From positions 2,418,001 to 2,482,000 of the forward strand of contig NZ_AP028947.1 of the NCBI RefSeq assembly GCF_036323495.1: DNA of 64,000 nucleotides, in the 5' to 3' direction. The DNA is from Limnobacter thiooxidans (GTDB lineage Bacteria; Pseudomonadota; Gammaproteobacteria; Burkholderiales; Burkholderiaceae_B). Each line of letters begins with the position of its first letter. The stretch's first letter is position 1. The notes below the pieces were generated by a model that was not told where the DNA came from, made no database searches, and saw only the letters and a list, made by a program, of their open reading frames with translations. This document shows, in pieces, positions 7,508 through 15,132 of the stretch. Position numbers and translations under genes: made by a program.

Positions 7508-7572
7508 GGCCTAACGTTGGCGGTAAGGAGCGCTGTGCTGCGCTTTATCGCGCAACGTCCAGTTGACTGTCG
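7508..7572 (-). repeat. attC site, apparently shortened
   Basis: GCCTAACGTTGGCGGTAAGG lies at the left, followed by the same 25 bp found in the attC at 16478 (GCGCTGTGCTGCGCTTTATC and the next bases). The second half is missing. The Sel1 gene ends inside the site. Confidence 0.6.
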
Positions 7573-8258
7573 AATTGAGCGTCTTTTTTGCGTAACGCTA
7601 TGGGTGCCCAGTTCTCGGACTGTTCACTGCAGGATGCCAATTGCTCGGATGACAGCATGCGCTCAAGTTGGGGAATGACCCGACTAAGATGGCTTTGCAG
7701 CTGACGCTCCTGTGGTGAAGAGAACTTTTGTGCCCGTTTTGCCCAGACGCAGGCGCTCACCATGTCTTTGTCACCAACCTGACCCGCGCCGTACATATTT
7801 GCAATGTTCCACATAGCCTCGGCCCAGCCAAGATCAGCAGCGCGGGAATAAAGCTCGAAGCCTTTGCGGCGATCTTGTTTTACCCCTAGGCCAAGATCGT
7901 GAAGATAGGCGAGATTGTTTGTAGCAAGCGCATGCCCCTGTGCGGATGCTTTCTCATACCAAAGTAACGCTTCTTCGTAGCGCTTCTCGGCTTGGAGTGT
8001 GCTTCCAACGCTATTTTGAGCCTCTGCGTTGCCGCGATCAGCAGCCATGCGGTACCACTTCATTGCTTCGGTTCCGTCGCGGGGTGCGCCTTTGCCAAAG
8101 TCGTATGCAGCACCAACACGAAGCTGGGCATCGACATCGCCAGCTTCAGCTTTAATAATCAGCGCCTTGGTTTCCGATGAAAGGAACCAATCAGCGGCTG
8201 CGACGTTTGAGAACGCGAGCAGAACTATCGAGAACAGCGAAATCAGAACTTTATTCAT
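7545..8258 (-). CDS. Exported Sel1-like repeat protein (cassette)
   Basis: The ATG at 8258 gives 237 residues with a signal peptide (MNKVLISLFSIVLLAFSNVAAADW). Sel1/TPR-like units follow: DAQLRVGAAYDFGKGAPRDGTEAMKWY, NAEAQNSVGSTL, EEALLWYEKASAQGHALATNNLAYLHDLGLG, and KGFELYSRAADLGWAEAMWNIANMYGAG. It is likely a periplasmic or envelope scaffold. The last codons lie inside the attC, so the C-terminus is partly supplied by the recombination site. The longer frame to 8471 lacks a signal and crosses the previous attC. Confidence 0.8.
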   Translation of the reverse strand: MNKVLISLFSIVLLAFSNVAAADWFLSSETKALIIKAEAGDVDAQLRVGAAYDFGKGAPRDGTEAMKWYRMAADRGNAEAQNSVGSTLQAEKRYEEALLWYEKASAQGHALATNNLAYLHDLGLGVKQDRRKGFELYSRAADLGWAEAMWNIANMYGAGQVGDKDMVSACVWAKRAQKFSSPQERQLQSHLSRVIPQLERMLSSEQLASCSEQSENWAPIALRKKDAQFDSQLDVAR

Positions 8259-8287
8259 ATCAGATCGTATTCCTTCGGAGTTAAAGA

Positions 8288-8376
8288 CGCCCAACGTTTG
8301 AGTTAAGCGGCGCCGCAACACCTGCGGCGAAGCCGCCTCCTGTACTTGCGGGTCCGTGTTGGCCGACCAGTTATGC
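8288..8376 (-). repeat. attC site
   Basis: GCCCAACGTTTGAGTTAAGC lies at the left and AGTTATGCC at the right; the right core overlaps the stop codon of the gene at 8371. The inner stem includes GGCGCCGC and GCGGCGAAGCC. Confidence 0.75.
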
Positions 8377-8691
8377 CAATTGCCGTAGCCAGTCATTGAA
8401 CCTCTCCTTTGGCATTTGCTCATTTTTAAAGTCATTCGTCCGAAGCTCTTCCAAAGAGTATGTGTTGGCAAGATATAGATCCCATTGAGTTTCTACATCC
8501 GTCAGCACTGGAAGCAAAAATTCAATTTCTGGTTCCGCGTCTACTTCAAGATATTGGCACCAAAACCTGTCGCACCATTCTGCGATCTGTTTGTGCGAAT
8601 ACGGCGACGTTTCTGGGTTGGCACCCCACGTAAGCATCTTTAGCACGGATTCCCGCGTGAACGGAATATCTGCATGATCTTTCAATTGCAT
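8371..8691 (-). CDS. Hypothetical protein (cassette)
   Basis: The 106-residue acidic soluble protein carries MQLKDHADIPFTRESVLKML, YSHKQIAEWCDRFWCQYLE, and FLLPVLTDVETQWDLYLANTYSLEELR. Its size and composition resemble small immunity or effector-associated proteins; no family was recognised. It has its own cassette. Confidence 0.6.
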   Translation of the reverse strand: MQLKDHADIPFTRESVLKMLTWGANPETSPYSHKQIAEWCDRFWCQYLEVDAEPEIEFLLPVLTDVETQWDLYLANTYSLEELRTNDFKNEQMPKERFNDWLRQLA

Positions 8692-8710
8692 GAATCTGGT
8701 CTCGATTCAG

Positions 8711-8781
8711 ACGGCATAACGCCGAAGTTAAGGGGCAATGATGCGAAGCATTATTGTCCCCCTTGAACAACCAGTTAAGCC
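8711..8781 (-). repeat. attC site
   Basis: GCATAACGCC lies at the left and GTTAAGCC at the right. The inner arms GGGGCAATGATGC and GCATTATTGTCCCC form a clean stem. About 90 bp separate it from the HNH gene's stop. Confidence 0.8.
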
Positions 8782-8874
8782 GACGCGCAAAGACAGGATA
8801 TTGCACTACAGCTGTGAAACGCCGAGGTGAAACTACGCTGGTTGCTAGCACGGAGAACTTTGAAATACTGCTAT

Positions 8875-9927
8875 TTAATAGTTGTATTGTCTTATTTGCT
8901 CTCGGGTATAGCTAATAATTGTATTTGCGGCAATTATTTGTTTGCGTCTCTCAGTTTCGCTTACGAATTTCATTCGACTTAACCTACTCTTTAGCATTTC
9001 AATTTGCAGCTCCAGTATTGGCTTTACAACCGGCACTTTCCCGTATATGGATTTTGCCTCCATCATTTGGAAATTAAATAGATCATTTCGTTCGAGAATT
9101 CTGGTCCTTTGGTTTTTTTGAATAAAAAGCTTTCCTATGCCTGAGTTGGTATCGTAGGAGTGCATTTTTACATGATCGCTCGCATACAAGAGGGGATAAG
9201 CTTCGCGTGCAGCGTTGTATATTGGTTGCCTGATGATGTGGCCAGGGATGTAAGGCTTAAGTTTGAAGCAGTCGGGTTTGATTTTCCCTGTTCCTGGCGC
9301 AAGCTTGAAGTGTCCAATTTTGCTTCCCGGCATTTGCATTTCCCAGGATGCGAAAGGGAACCCAACAGACTTGGAAACCAAGAAATCGGTAGATGCACTC
9401 ACAAATACTAAATTATTTACCCTGAGCGCAAGAGCCGTCGGGCTTGTCATGAAAGTAAGTGTGTTTGCGCCTGACCAGTTCAGTGTTTTTTCAGGTAAGT
9501 AGGTGTTTGTGATTGAAAGGTAGCGGTCCTTGATTCCGACTCTGTCATTGATGTAAAGATTTGGAGGCAAACCAAAAGATGACTTGTTCATGTAAGAGAC
9601 ACCAAGCCATGCACCAATTCTTATTTTGTCAAACCAATCGAGCAATGACTCCAAATCTGCGCCATTAACGTCGGCATCCTCTATTAGTCGTTCAATGATG
9701 CCTTTAACTTGGCTTTCTAAAGAGCTAAAGTTGTTGTTGCAACTATCGCAAGCGGGGAATGTATAGTTCTTTGCCGGGAAGATTATTTCTTTCCCTGTTG
9801 CCCAATTTGTACCTACAGATGTGTCTTTTGAGTGGAAGCCGGTCATTTTTAAGAGCCACTGCGGAAAAATGTGCTCTTTCGTTTTTGATTCTGGGGCTTT
9901 CCCGCAGAATATGCATGCAGCTGCCAA
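8875..9927 (-). CDS. HNH-type nuclease-like protein (cassette)
   Basis: The 350-residue protein has an N-terminal zinc-finger/HNH-like head: CIFCG at residues 5-9, KEHIFPQWLL at about 17-26, and CDSCNNNFSSLE near residue 60. This pattern (CxxC, [E]H, CxxCN) is shared by HNH endonucleases of restriction and phage-defence proteins. The rest (about residues 80-350) is unassigned and AT-rich, ending in a Lys/Arg-rich helix. The start is a TTG, chosen because AAGGAG lies 6 bp upstream. At about 1.05 kb it is the longest gene in the array. A defence role is inference. Confidence 0.7.
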   Translation of the reverse strand: MAAACIFCGKAPESKTKEHIFPQWLLKMTGFHSKDTSVGTNWATGKEIIFPAKNYTFPACDSCNNNFSSLESQVKGIIERLIEDADVNGADLESLLDWFDKIRIGAWLGVSYMNKSSFGLPPNLYINDRVGIKDRYLSITNTYLPEKTLNWSGANTLTFMTSPTALALRVNNLVFVSASTDFLVSKSVGFPFASWEMQMPGSKIGHFKLAPGTGKIKPDCFKLKPYIPGHIIRQPIYNAAREAYPLLYASDHVKMHSYDTNSGIGKLFIQKNQRTRILERNDLFNFQMMEAKSIYGKVPVVKPILELQIEMLKSRLSRMKFVSETERRKQIIAANTIISYTREQIRQYNY

Positions 9928-9944
9928 AGTGGCTCCTTTTGAGT

Positions 9945-10014
9945 AGGCCTAACGTTCAAGTTCAGGGGCGCGCCACCGATAAGGGGAGTGCCCCCTACAA
10001 CGGAGGGTTAGGTC
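9945..10014 (-). repeat. attC site
   Basis: GCCTAACGTTCAAGTTCAGG lies at the left and GGTTAGGTC at the right. The inner stem is formed by GGGGAGTGCCCCC and flanking bases. Confidence 0.75.
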
Positions 10015-10870
10015 ACTTTTTTTTGCGCGCATACTTGTTTTGGTAACGCGCAACGATTGCCGCAGCCTGTGATTCCAACTCTGGAAACAACGACTGTTCA
10101 GATACTCCGAATGACAAAAGTTCACGCTTAAGCTTATGTTTATTGGAGAAGATGATTCGTTGGGTAGCGGTTCCGCATACCAGCCAATCGTCTGGCACCT
10201 TCGCGGGCTTCGACTTGCTTCCGTCGGCCCCAAACAAAAGGAAAGCCCCCTCTTGCCGTGCAATACGTGCGTTGTCTAAGCGAGTGCGAACAGCCACTAC
10301 ACGCCGTAAATCAGATGGTACGATGATGTTTCTGAATGCTGACTTATCGCTTCGAATGTCGTGAAGTAACTTACCAACCTCAGTGTCATTATTGAATCCG
10401 TCTTTGTCGGCAGGTAACGCTGCTACGTCAAATTCTTTCGGGCGGCGAGCGATATTTGCCAATAAGGTAACCGTGTCGCTGTCGTAAAACTTGACTTGAT
10501 CGTTCGGAATATCCAAAACGAGTACCTCACCTTCGGTCTTCTCTTTGTGCTTACACGCGAAGTACAGGGCGACGAGCGAATTGGCGGTAAGGTCGAGCAG
10601 TCGGGTGGGCAAACCATAGTGCTGAAGGCGAACGAGCACCTCAATTAATGGGAGAGACGAGGGAAGGTCTAACGGGCAACGAATCTTAGCTTCTTGAATT
10701 AGTGATTCTTCATTTTCAATTAGCTGTGGCTTCCGAAAAACACTTGGCTGAAGCCTGTACTTCTTATAGTCGGAATGACCCCGAAAGAATCTTGTGCGTC
10801 CAGGCGCCAACGGAATATCCGCTAGGGCCTTAGCAAACTCTGCAACTGAAGTGACGGTTATGACGGGCAT
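10013..10870 (-). CDS. FRG-domain protein (cassette)
   Basis: The 285-residue protein has the FRG domain signature: RTRFFRGHSDYKKYRLQPSVFR near residue 25, LQHYGLPTRLLDLTANSLVALYFAC near 85-110, and a C-terminal basic tail (NKYARKKK). FRG proteins occur in phage-defence and toxin-like contexts, with unknown chemistry. It lies in the cassette next to the HNH gene, each with its own attC, so they are separable units. Assignment to the family is good; the function is not known. Confidence 0.85.
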   Translation of the reverse strand: MPVITVTSVAEFAKALADIPLAPGRTRFFRGHSDYKKYRLQPSVFRKPQLIENEESLIQEAKIRCPLDLPSSLPLIEVLVRLQHYGLPTRLLDLTANSLVALYFACKHKEKTEGEVLVLDIPNDQVKFYDSDTVTLLANIARRPKEFDVAALPADKDGFNNDTEVGKLLHDIRSDKSAFRNIIVPSDLRRVVAVRTRLDNARIARQEGAFLLFGADGSKSKPAKVPDDWLVCGTATQRIIFSNKHKLKRELLSFGVSEQSLFPELESQAAAIVARYQNKYARKKK

Positions 10871-10876
10871 TAAAAT

Positions 10877-10938
10877 GGCCTAACGTTTGAGGTGGCTGGC
10901 ATTTTGTGGAGTGCGCAAGTTGAGCTAATGGTTAGGTC
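10877..10938 (-). repeat. attC site
   Basis: GGCCTAACGTTTGAGGTGG lies at the left and GGTTAGGTC at the right, 62 bp. Confidence 0.75.
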
Positions 10939-11307
10939 TCACGTTTGCTCTTTGTAAAATTTAAGAGCTTTGAGAACACTAAGCGACTCACTTAGCTTGG
11001 CTAAGCTGGACGATGCATTGGCCGACTCTATGGAATACGCCTCTGCGTTTTTCTTGATGTCTTTTAGGGCATTTCGCAACTCTACTAATTCATCCAAAAA
11101 CTGCTCTGGGATCTCAGCAGAAGGCCACTTGTGCTGACAGGTTTGACAGACTTGACCCCGTCTGAAGTATTGTATGTCGGAGTGTTGGGATCTGTACCAT
11201 CGCTGCCCAGATTTGAATCCGAGTTGCGTTGGGTTGACCGCTGCACAAACTCTCACTTGCTTACAGTGTGGGCAATACTTTTTTGTACCACCTTGATAGT
11301 TCTTCAT
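10939..11307 (-). CDS. Zinc-ribbon-like protein with C-terminal coiled coil (cassette)
   Basis: The 122-residue product has CPHC at residues 12-15 and CQTC at about 54-57, a four-Cys zinc-ribbon arrangement with DIQYFRRGQ between. The region from about residue 68 onwards (QFLDELVELRNALKDIKKNAEAY, then SLAKLSESLSVLKALKFYKEQT) reads as an amphipathic helix or coiled coil. It may bind nucleic acid or a protein partner. No named family was recognised. Confidence 0.65.
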   Translation of the reverse strand: MKNYQGGTKKYCPHCKQVRVCAAVNPTQLGFKSGQRWYRSQHSDIQYFRRGQVCQTCQHKWPSAEIPEQFLDELVELRNALKDIKKNAEAYSIESANASSSLAKLSESLSVLKALKFYKEQT

Positions 11308-11382
11308 TTTAGGACTGCGCTATGTATATGGGTCGCTGGGATATCTTTTGCATATGAGCCGAACTGTGGCGTAAATTTGTGA

Positions 11383-11497
11383 GGCCTAACGTTTGAGGTG
11401 ACCGGCACGCACTGGCTGCGCGCCGCGAAGAGCATCATCGCCTGCGCGCTTCGCGGCGTGCTGTCGTTGCGTGTACGAGTCCACCGACCTGTTAGAC
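11383..11497 (-). repeat. attC site (long)
   Basis: GGCCTAACGTTTGAGGTGACC lies at the left and TGTTAGACACG at the right, about 115 bp. Long arms CGCGCCGCGAAG and CTTCGCGGCGTG form the central stem. Confidence 0.8.
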
Positions 11498-11872
11498 ACG
11501 CGGATCAACGGGATACGGCTCATAGCCCAAATTCGACCACCTACTCCGTGTTTCAGCAACGAGCGGCGAGGAACCCGTAACGTGAAGGTCGCTCTCATGA
11601 CACAACGTGAACTCGATATCCTCAGTCTTAATGAATATGTCGGCCTTGCCGACTTCGATAGTCCCTGCACTCTCTGCATTTGCCAGGTATTCCGGCAACG
11701 CCGTCAGCGAGACCTCTACGTCTACCCACATGTCATCGATATCGAGATTGCTGTCCCAGCCGAACGACACAGCGGCCCGCTCGACACCAGAGGCGACAAG
11801 CTTTGCGCAAATCTCGGTGAGCTCAGCCAACATCAGTTCACGCGACAAAGTGTGAGTGCGATGCTCAATCAT
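11492..11872 (-). CDS. Hypothetical protein (cassette)
   Basis: The 126-residue soluble protein starts MIEHRTHTLSRELMLAELTEI and continues LVASGVERAAVSFGWDSNLDIDDMWVDVEVSL. The stop codon overlaps the attC core TTAGACA. It has acidic beta-rich character and no signal peptide. I do not recognise the family. Confidence 0.6.
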   Translation of the reverse strand: MIEHRTHTLSRELMLAELTEICAKLVASGVERAAVSFGWDSNLDIDDMWVDVEVSLTALPEYLANAESAGTIEVGKADIFIKTEDIEFTLCHESDLHVTGSSPLVAETRSRWSNLGYEPYPVDPRV

Positions 11873-11877
11873 GATAA

Positions 11878-11957
11878 GTGTCTAACGATTAAGCTAAAAG
11901 GCCGGCTTCAGCCGGTCCTAGTGAGCAAAGCGAGCGATTTAAGCGAATTGTTATACT
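11878..11957 (-). repeat. attC site
   Basis: GTCTAACGATTAAGC lies at the left and GTTATACTCC at the right. Inner arms GGCCGGCTTCAGCCGG form a perfect small hairpin. Confidence 0.8.
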
Positions 11958-12574
11958 CCGTTCACCGCGAACTTTTTCCAGTTTTCGTTTTCCACAAGTG
12001 TCGACTTATATATTTTCAATGACATACAGCCGTCGATTGATTTTAAAGTGCTTTTTACATGATTAAAGACCGAGGTCGGCAGCCAGGGGCTTAACGTAAT
12101 TCTCTTGATTGCTTTTAGTGGAACTTGCATGCGATATACCGGAGGCCCTTTTTTAGCAGAGCCATAAAATAGTCTAAATTCTTTTTCGTCACTGAATGCG
12201 TAACGCTTTAGAAACGGTAAATCGGACTGAGATGGTGCGCATTGACGGAGTGAGTCGATAGTTTTGTATTTCACATCCTCTGCTCGTAAACCAGGAATCA
12301 CACTTGCTGCAGAAATTAGTTGAACCCTATCGAACTCAATACAAGCCCCGCTACCACCATGAGAGAAGACCCTCCAATGGTGGTATGTTTCGGACGCTTC
12401 AGCCAAGCAAAGAGCATAGGTGCTTAGAAGTCCGTTAGCTTTAGCGAATTGCTCAATATAGTAGGAGTCATTTCTGTCGTCCCATAAGGCAGGATTCAGC
12501 AGCGCAAGTTCTTGGGTCTGAAGAAAATCGATTAAGTAGGGAAGTTCGGTGTACCTGCGAAGGGAAGATTCCAT
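11951..12574 (-). CDS. DUF2971 family protein (cassette)
   Basis: The 207-residue protein matches DUF2971: an N-terminal LLNPALWDDRNDSYY (the LxxPxxWxDxxD pattern) near residue 30, then YALCLAEASETYHHWRVFSHGGSGACIEFD near 55-85, and KRYAFSDEKEFRLFYG near 125. Family members occur next to toxin and defence genes and in mobile DNA; their chemistry is unknown. The gene is AT-rich for the region. The stop codon overlaps the attC core. Confidence 0.8.
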   Translation of the reverse strand: MESSLRRYTELPYLIDFLQTQELALLNPALWDDRNDSYYIEQFAKANGLLSTYALCLAEASETYHHWRVFSHGGSGACIEFDRVQLISAASVIPGLRAEDVKYKTIDSLRQCAPSQSDLPFLKRYAFSDEKEFRLFYGSAKKGPPVYRMQVPLKAIKRITLSPWLPTSVFNHVKSTLKSIDGCMSLKIYKSTLVENENWKKFAVNGV

Positions 12575-12596
12575 AAATTAGCTCAATTCCTTTTTG

Positions 12597-12684
12597 GCAT
12601 ATAACGTAAAGTTCACCTGCGACGCCCAAAGCACGCGCGGAAGCGCGGGCTTTGGGTTGCATCAGGTGCAACAGGAAGTTAGAC
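12597..12684 (-). repeat. attC site
   Basis: CATATAACG lies at the left and AGTTAGACCGG at the right. Arms GCCCAAAGCACGCGCGG and GCGCGGGCTTTGGG make a strong stem. Confidence 0.8.
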
Positions 12685-12993
12685 CGGAAGTTTTTGCAAC
12701 CCTTGCAAGCGGGGCGGTCGGCGAAGCTAGAAACTTCCTGCTACCCGATTTTGCAGCCACTTCGAGCCTGTTTATATTACCTACAGCCTTTAATCTCTGC
12801 GGGTCTAATCCCCGCTGCTTGCGGCGTTCTTGAGTCAAAGTGTCCGTAGGGAACTGTAAAGCGATAACTTGCCGTAAGGCGTGCGGGTCAGAGTGTAGCG
12901 AATACCCCGTCCCTTGGGCGGGGTTGATAATCTACGGGCGTAATAGCAAGACCAAAATGCATGCCTTGCAGCACAATACTTACCCCCCATAAA
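12685..12993. other. Gene-free 300-bp block inside a cassette, with a GC-rich hairpin
   Basis: There is no credible gene between the attC at 12597-12684 and the stop of the small exported-protein gene. A GC hairpin lies at about 12904-12922 (CCCCGTCCC, 3-nt loop, GGCGGGG with one bulge). Read on the minus strand, the sequence has several GC-rich stems and stops in all frames. It could be a structured RNA or a decayed gene end; neither can be shown here. Confidence 0.4.
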
Positions 12994-13284
12994 TTAGTTC
13001 TGACAGTCTGGCAGTCTGTCGCGCCCTGTCAGATTACGAAGTTGCTCCCAACTAGGTTCAGGGCATTGATCCATCCGCTTTGATGGAAGACACCACTGTT
13101 GTATTGTCCCAACTTCTTTAGTACCAAGACATTTATTAAATTGGGGTACGTTAAGGTATTTTGGTGGCAGCGAAGCTTCTGTGTTGCCTAACATTGGTGT
13201 CGTTGGACTCACTGCGGTACAAGCAGCAGTGGCCACTGTGATTCCAAGCGTTGTCAGTTTGATAAGGATTTCAGTGGTCTTCAT
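12994..13284 (-). CDS. Small exported protein, probable lipoprotein (cassette)
   Basis: The 96-residue product has an N-terminal hydrophobic segment (ILIKLTTLGITVATAAC) that reads as a Sec signal with a weak lipobox (TAAC). The mature part has several Cys residues (KCLG, WCLP, QCPEP, DCQN), suggesting disulfides in the periplasm. No family was recognised. About 300 bp of non-coding DNA follows before its attC, which is unusual for a cassette. Confidence 0.6.
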   Translation of the reverse strand: MKTTEILIKLTTLGITVATAACTAVSPTTPMLGNTEASLPPKYLNVPQFNKCLGTKEVGTIQQWCLPSKRMDQCPEPSWEQLRNLTGRDRLPDCQN

Positions 13285-13317
13285 TAAATCACCTATGATT
13301 AAAGGAACGAATATTTA

Positions 13318-13409
13318 ATACCTAACGGCATCAGTATTTAGCCAAGCGCGGCACGCATTCTGTTTCTATCACTCACCCAAACCGCAACTGTGATGGTGAG
13401 TTTAGGTTT
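13318..13409 (-). repeat. attC-like site of a cassette without a gene
   Basis: TACCTAACGG lies at the left and GTTTAGGTT at the right. The arms ACTCACC and GGTGAGT near 13371-13402 form a hairpin. It lies only about 10 bp from the next attC, so this cassette has no room for a gene. Confidence 0.5.
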
Positions 13410-13418
13410 TGGCTGTTT

Positions 13419-13494
13419 CGGTATAACGTTTGAGCTAAGCGCCAGCATCAATCGCGAGGCGATTGATCTGTCCGCTTGAGCGAATAGTTATGTG
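13419..13494 (-). repeat. attC site
   Basis: GTATAACGTTTGAGCTAAGC lies at the left and AGTTATGTG at the right. Arms CAATCGCGAGGCGATTG form a perfect inner hairpin. Confidence 0.8.
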
Positions 13495-13525
13495 ACGACA
13501 GTTCGGAGAGAGGAGGAGACAGCGC

Positions 13526-13990
13526 TCACTCGTTCTTCTGACTTAACGCCACCCTGTTTCCTTCCGAGTCCTCAAATTCAGCAACCCATGTGCCAGGCGC
13601 AACCTTTTTCTTTGCATAAAGCGTTTCTGCTCCTCGCTCAGCTGCACGAATCATCACGGCGTCGATGTCAGGCACATGGAAGTAGATAATCGCACCTGTC
13701 TTCGACGGAATGTAGACGTCGCCTTGAGCGAGCGTTACGTCAGCGCCTTTCCCATCACCAAGCGTCGGAAAGTGGGCCATCTCGTACCCGTCTACGACCA
13801 CACGCTCAAGCTCAACACCAAAGACAAACTCATAGAAGTCAACAGCGCGCTCAATATTGCTAACTGGAATCTCAAGATACCGAACTTCAAACACAGCATT
13901 TCCTCCCTTTTGCGCCGCACAGCCGAGCAAAGCAACAACAAGTGAAACGAGCAACAGTGCCTGTACAAATCTCGCGAAGACAGAATGCAT
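13526..13990 (-). CDS. Lipoprotein with a VOC (glyoxalase-like) domain (cassette)
   Basis: The 154-residue protein starts with a lipoprotein signal (FVQALLLVSLVVALLGC, lipobox LLGC, Cys at residue 24) followed by one VOC module: FEVRYLEIPVSNIERAVDFYEFVFG, AHFPT, IYFHVPDIDAVMIRAAERGAETL, and VAEFEDSEGNRVALSQ. The His, His/Glu and Glu positions typical of metal-binding VOC enzymes are in part present. VOC domains in cassettes are often linked to antibiotic binding or resistance, but a membrane-anchored one is unusual. Its substrate is unknown. Confidence 0.8.
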   Translation of the reverse strand: MHSVFARFVQALLLVSLVVALLGCAAQKGGNAVFEVRYLEIPVSNIERAVDFYEFVFGVELERVVVDGYEMAHFPTLGDGKGADVTLAQGDVYIPSKTGAIIYFHVPDIDAVMIRAAERGAETLYAKKKVAPGTWVAEFEDSEGNRVALSQKNE

Positions 13991-14039
13991 TAGCCTCTCC
14001 GAGAAAGGTTAGGGAGTGCCAGCAAGCTTGCAGTACAGA

Positions 14040-14100
14040 GGCACATAACGTGTGAATTCACCGGCCGCAAGAGGCGGTCCGGTGGAATGGCGTGTTAGCT
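14040..14100 (-). repeat. attC site
   Basis: CACATAACGTGTGAATTCACC lies at the left and TGTTAGCTG at the right, about 60 bp. Arms CCGGCCGC and GGCGGTCCGG form the stem. Confidence 0.8.
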
Positions 14101-14126
14101 GTAATTTCCGATTGGCGACTTATCAA

Positions 14127-14531
14127 CTACTTCGTTTCGGGAGATTCTTCAACCACGATGATAGCGATGCCCGTGCAATCGACTGTACTCCAGCAATTTC
14201 TGTTGATACCGGTGGTGACAAAATTCGCAACCTGGCGATCACCCGCACCAACGATGAGCCCATTCGCACCCAATTTTGCGGCCCGCATTTGCATTTGTGC
14301 AGTGCAATTCTCTAGAGAGGCCGGGGGTTCCCAAGCCTGATTTCGGCAAGATGTTGCCTCAACGATACCGAGCGAATTAACCCCAGCTTTTTGAAGAATT
14401 GAGTTATCAGGATAAACCTGCACCTTATTCTTTGTGAAATCGTCAATTTGCTCAATTCTGACCAACGGTCCAACGCAACCAGCAAGCAGTACGATGGAGG
14501 ACAGGACAATAGTATTAAAAACAATTTTCAT
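14127..14531 (-). CDS. RcsF-like small lipoprotein (cassette)
   Basis: The 134-residue product has a lipoprotein signal (IVLSSIVLLAGC, lipobox LAGC). The mature part contains NKVQVYPDNSIL, SLGIVEATSC, ENCTAQMQMRAAKLGANGLIVGAGD and a C-terminal Cys pair region (NCWSTVDC). The order beta-strand, LG.V....C, RxxAxxLGAN, beta-strand resembles the RcsF/YbjQ fold. RcsF senses outer-membrane stress in enterobacteria. Family resemblance is my reading of the pattern, not a search result. Confidence 0.6.
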   Translation of the reverse strand: MKIVFNTIVLSSIVLLAGCVGPLVRIEQIDDFTKNKVQVYPDNSILQKAGVNSLGIVEATSCRNQAWEPPASLENCTAQMQMRAAKLGANGLIVGAGDRQVANFVTTGINRNCWSTVDCTGIAIIVVEESPETK

Positions 14532-14576
14532 TTTAGTAAAACAGCCTTGATAGGATTTGGTAAGGTGGTTTCTTTA

Positions 14577-14696
14577 CAGCTAACGTTTAAGGTAAGCGGC
14601 GCCGTAGCACCGAAGGTGCGGAGGGCACCAACACGGGCCATGAAGATAGCGAAGCCATGGCCCGTGTTGGCATCCGCTTGACCGCCCAGTTAGGCC
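14577..14696 (-). repeat. attC site (long, about 120 bp)
   Basis: GCTAACGTTTAAGGTAAGC lies at the left and AGTTAGGCC at the right. Long arms CCAACACGGGCCATG and CATGGCCCGTGTTGG are perfectly complementary. Confidence 0.85.
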
Positions 14697-14728
14697 ACGG
14701 TTTTTGTGAGCTGCGTAGAGCTGGGTAC

Positions 14729-15016
14729 TCATAGTTCCACGAGCTGGGGCTCGCCAGTGCCTTGAGTGACGATGCGGACGAACTGTATAACTTCCTCCAA
14801 AGACTCGCCAGGATGTGAGGATGTAAGGATGAAGCGCGTGTTATCGCTACCATCACCGACAACAATTTCATCGATGATGTCTTCGATTAACGCGCAGTCC
14901 TTGCCTGCAACTGCAACGAAGCGAACGCCGTCGGAAATGAATTGCTCGACCAACGCCTCTAGCGTGTTGTTTGCGCCGGACTTGCTATGGATGATGACCT
15001 TTTGCGCGTAGCTCAT
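14729..15016 (-). CDS. Conserved cassette protein, hypothetical
   Basis: From the ATG at 15016 it has 95 residues: MSYAQKVIIHSKSGANNTLE, then LVEQFISDGVRFVAVAGKDCALIEDIIDEIVVGDGS, FILTSSHPGESLEEVIQFV and the end PQLVEL. The alternating strand/helix pattern suggests a small alpha/beta fold. From memory such proteins recur in integron cassettes and I think they are grouped as DUF7684; I could not check this. The longer frame to 15085 crosses the next attC and is rejected. Confidence 0.7.
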   Translation of the reverse strand: MSYAQKVIIHSKSGANNTLEALVEQFISDGVRFVAVAGKDCALIEDIIDEIVVGDGSDNTRFILTSSHPGESLEEVIQFVRIVTQGTGEPQLVEL

Positions 15017-15023
15017 TTGAATT

Positions 15024-15119
15024 GGCCTAACGCCGAGGTAAGGGGCACCGTAGTGCGTCAGCACGGAAGGCACTAACAGCTGCAAGCTGTTGGGGTCCCC
15101 TTGACCGCCCTGTTAGGCT
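15024..15119 (-). repeat. attC site
   Basis: GCCTAACGCCGAGGTAAGGG lies at the left and TGTTAGGCTG at the right. Arms AACAGCTGCAAGCTGTT form a hairpin in the middle. Confidence 0.85.
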
Positions 15120-15132
15120 GCGGACCAAAGCA

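Noticed and set aside
8258..8471. N-terminal extension of the Sel1 gene
   Set aside because: It would translate the neighbouring attC ahead of a clear signal peptide, so the ATG at 8258 is preferred.
12685..12993. IS200/IS605-type element end or omega-like RNA
   Set aside because: A GC hairpin is present, but no transposase or TnpB frame remains and the similarity is only an impression, so it is reported as an unassigned block.
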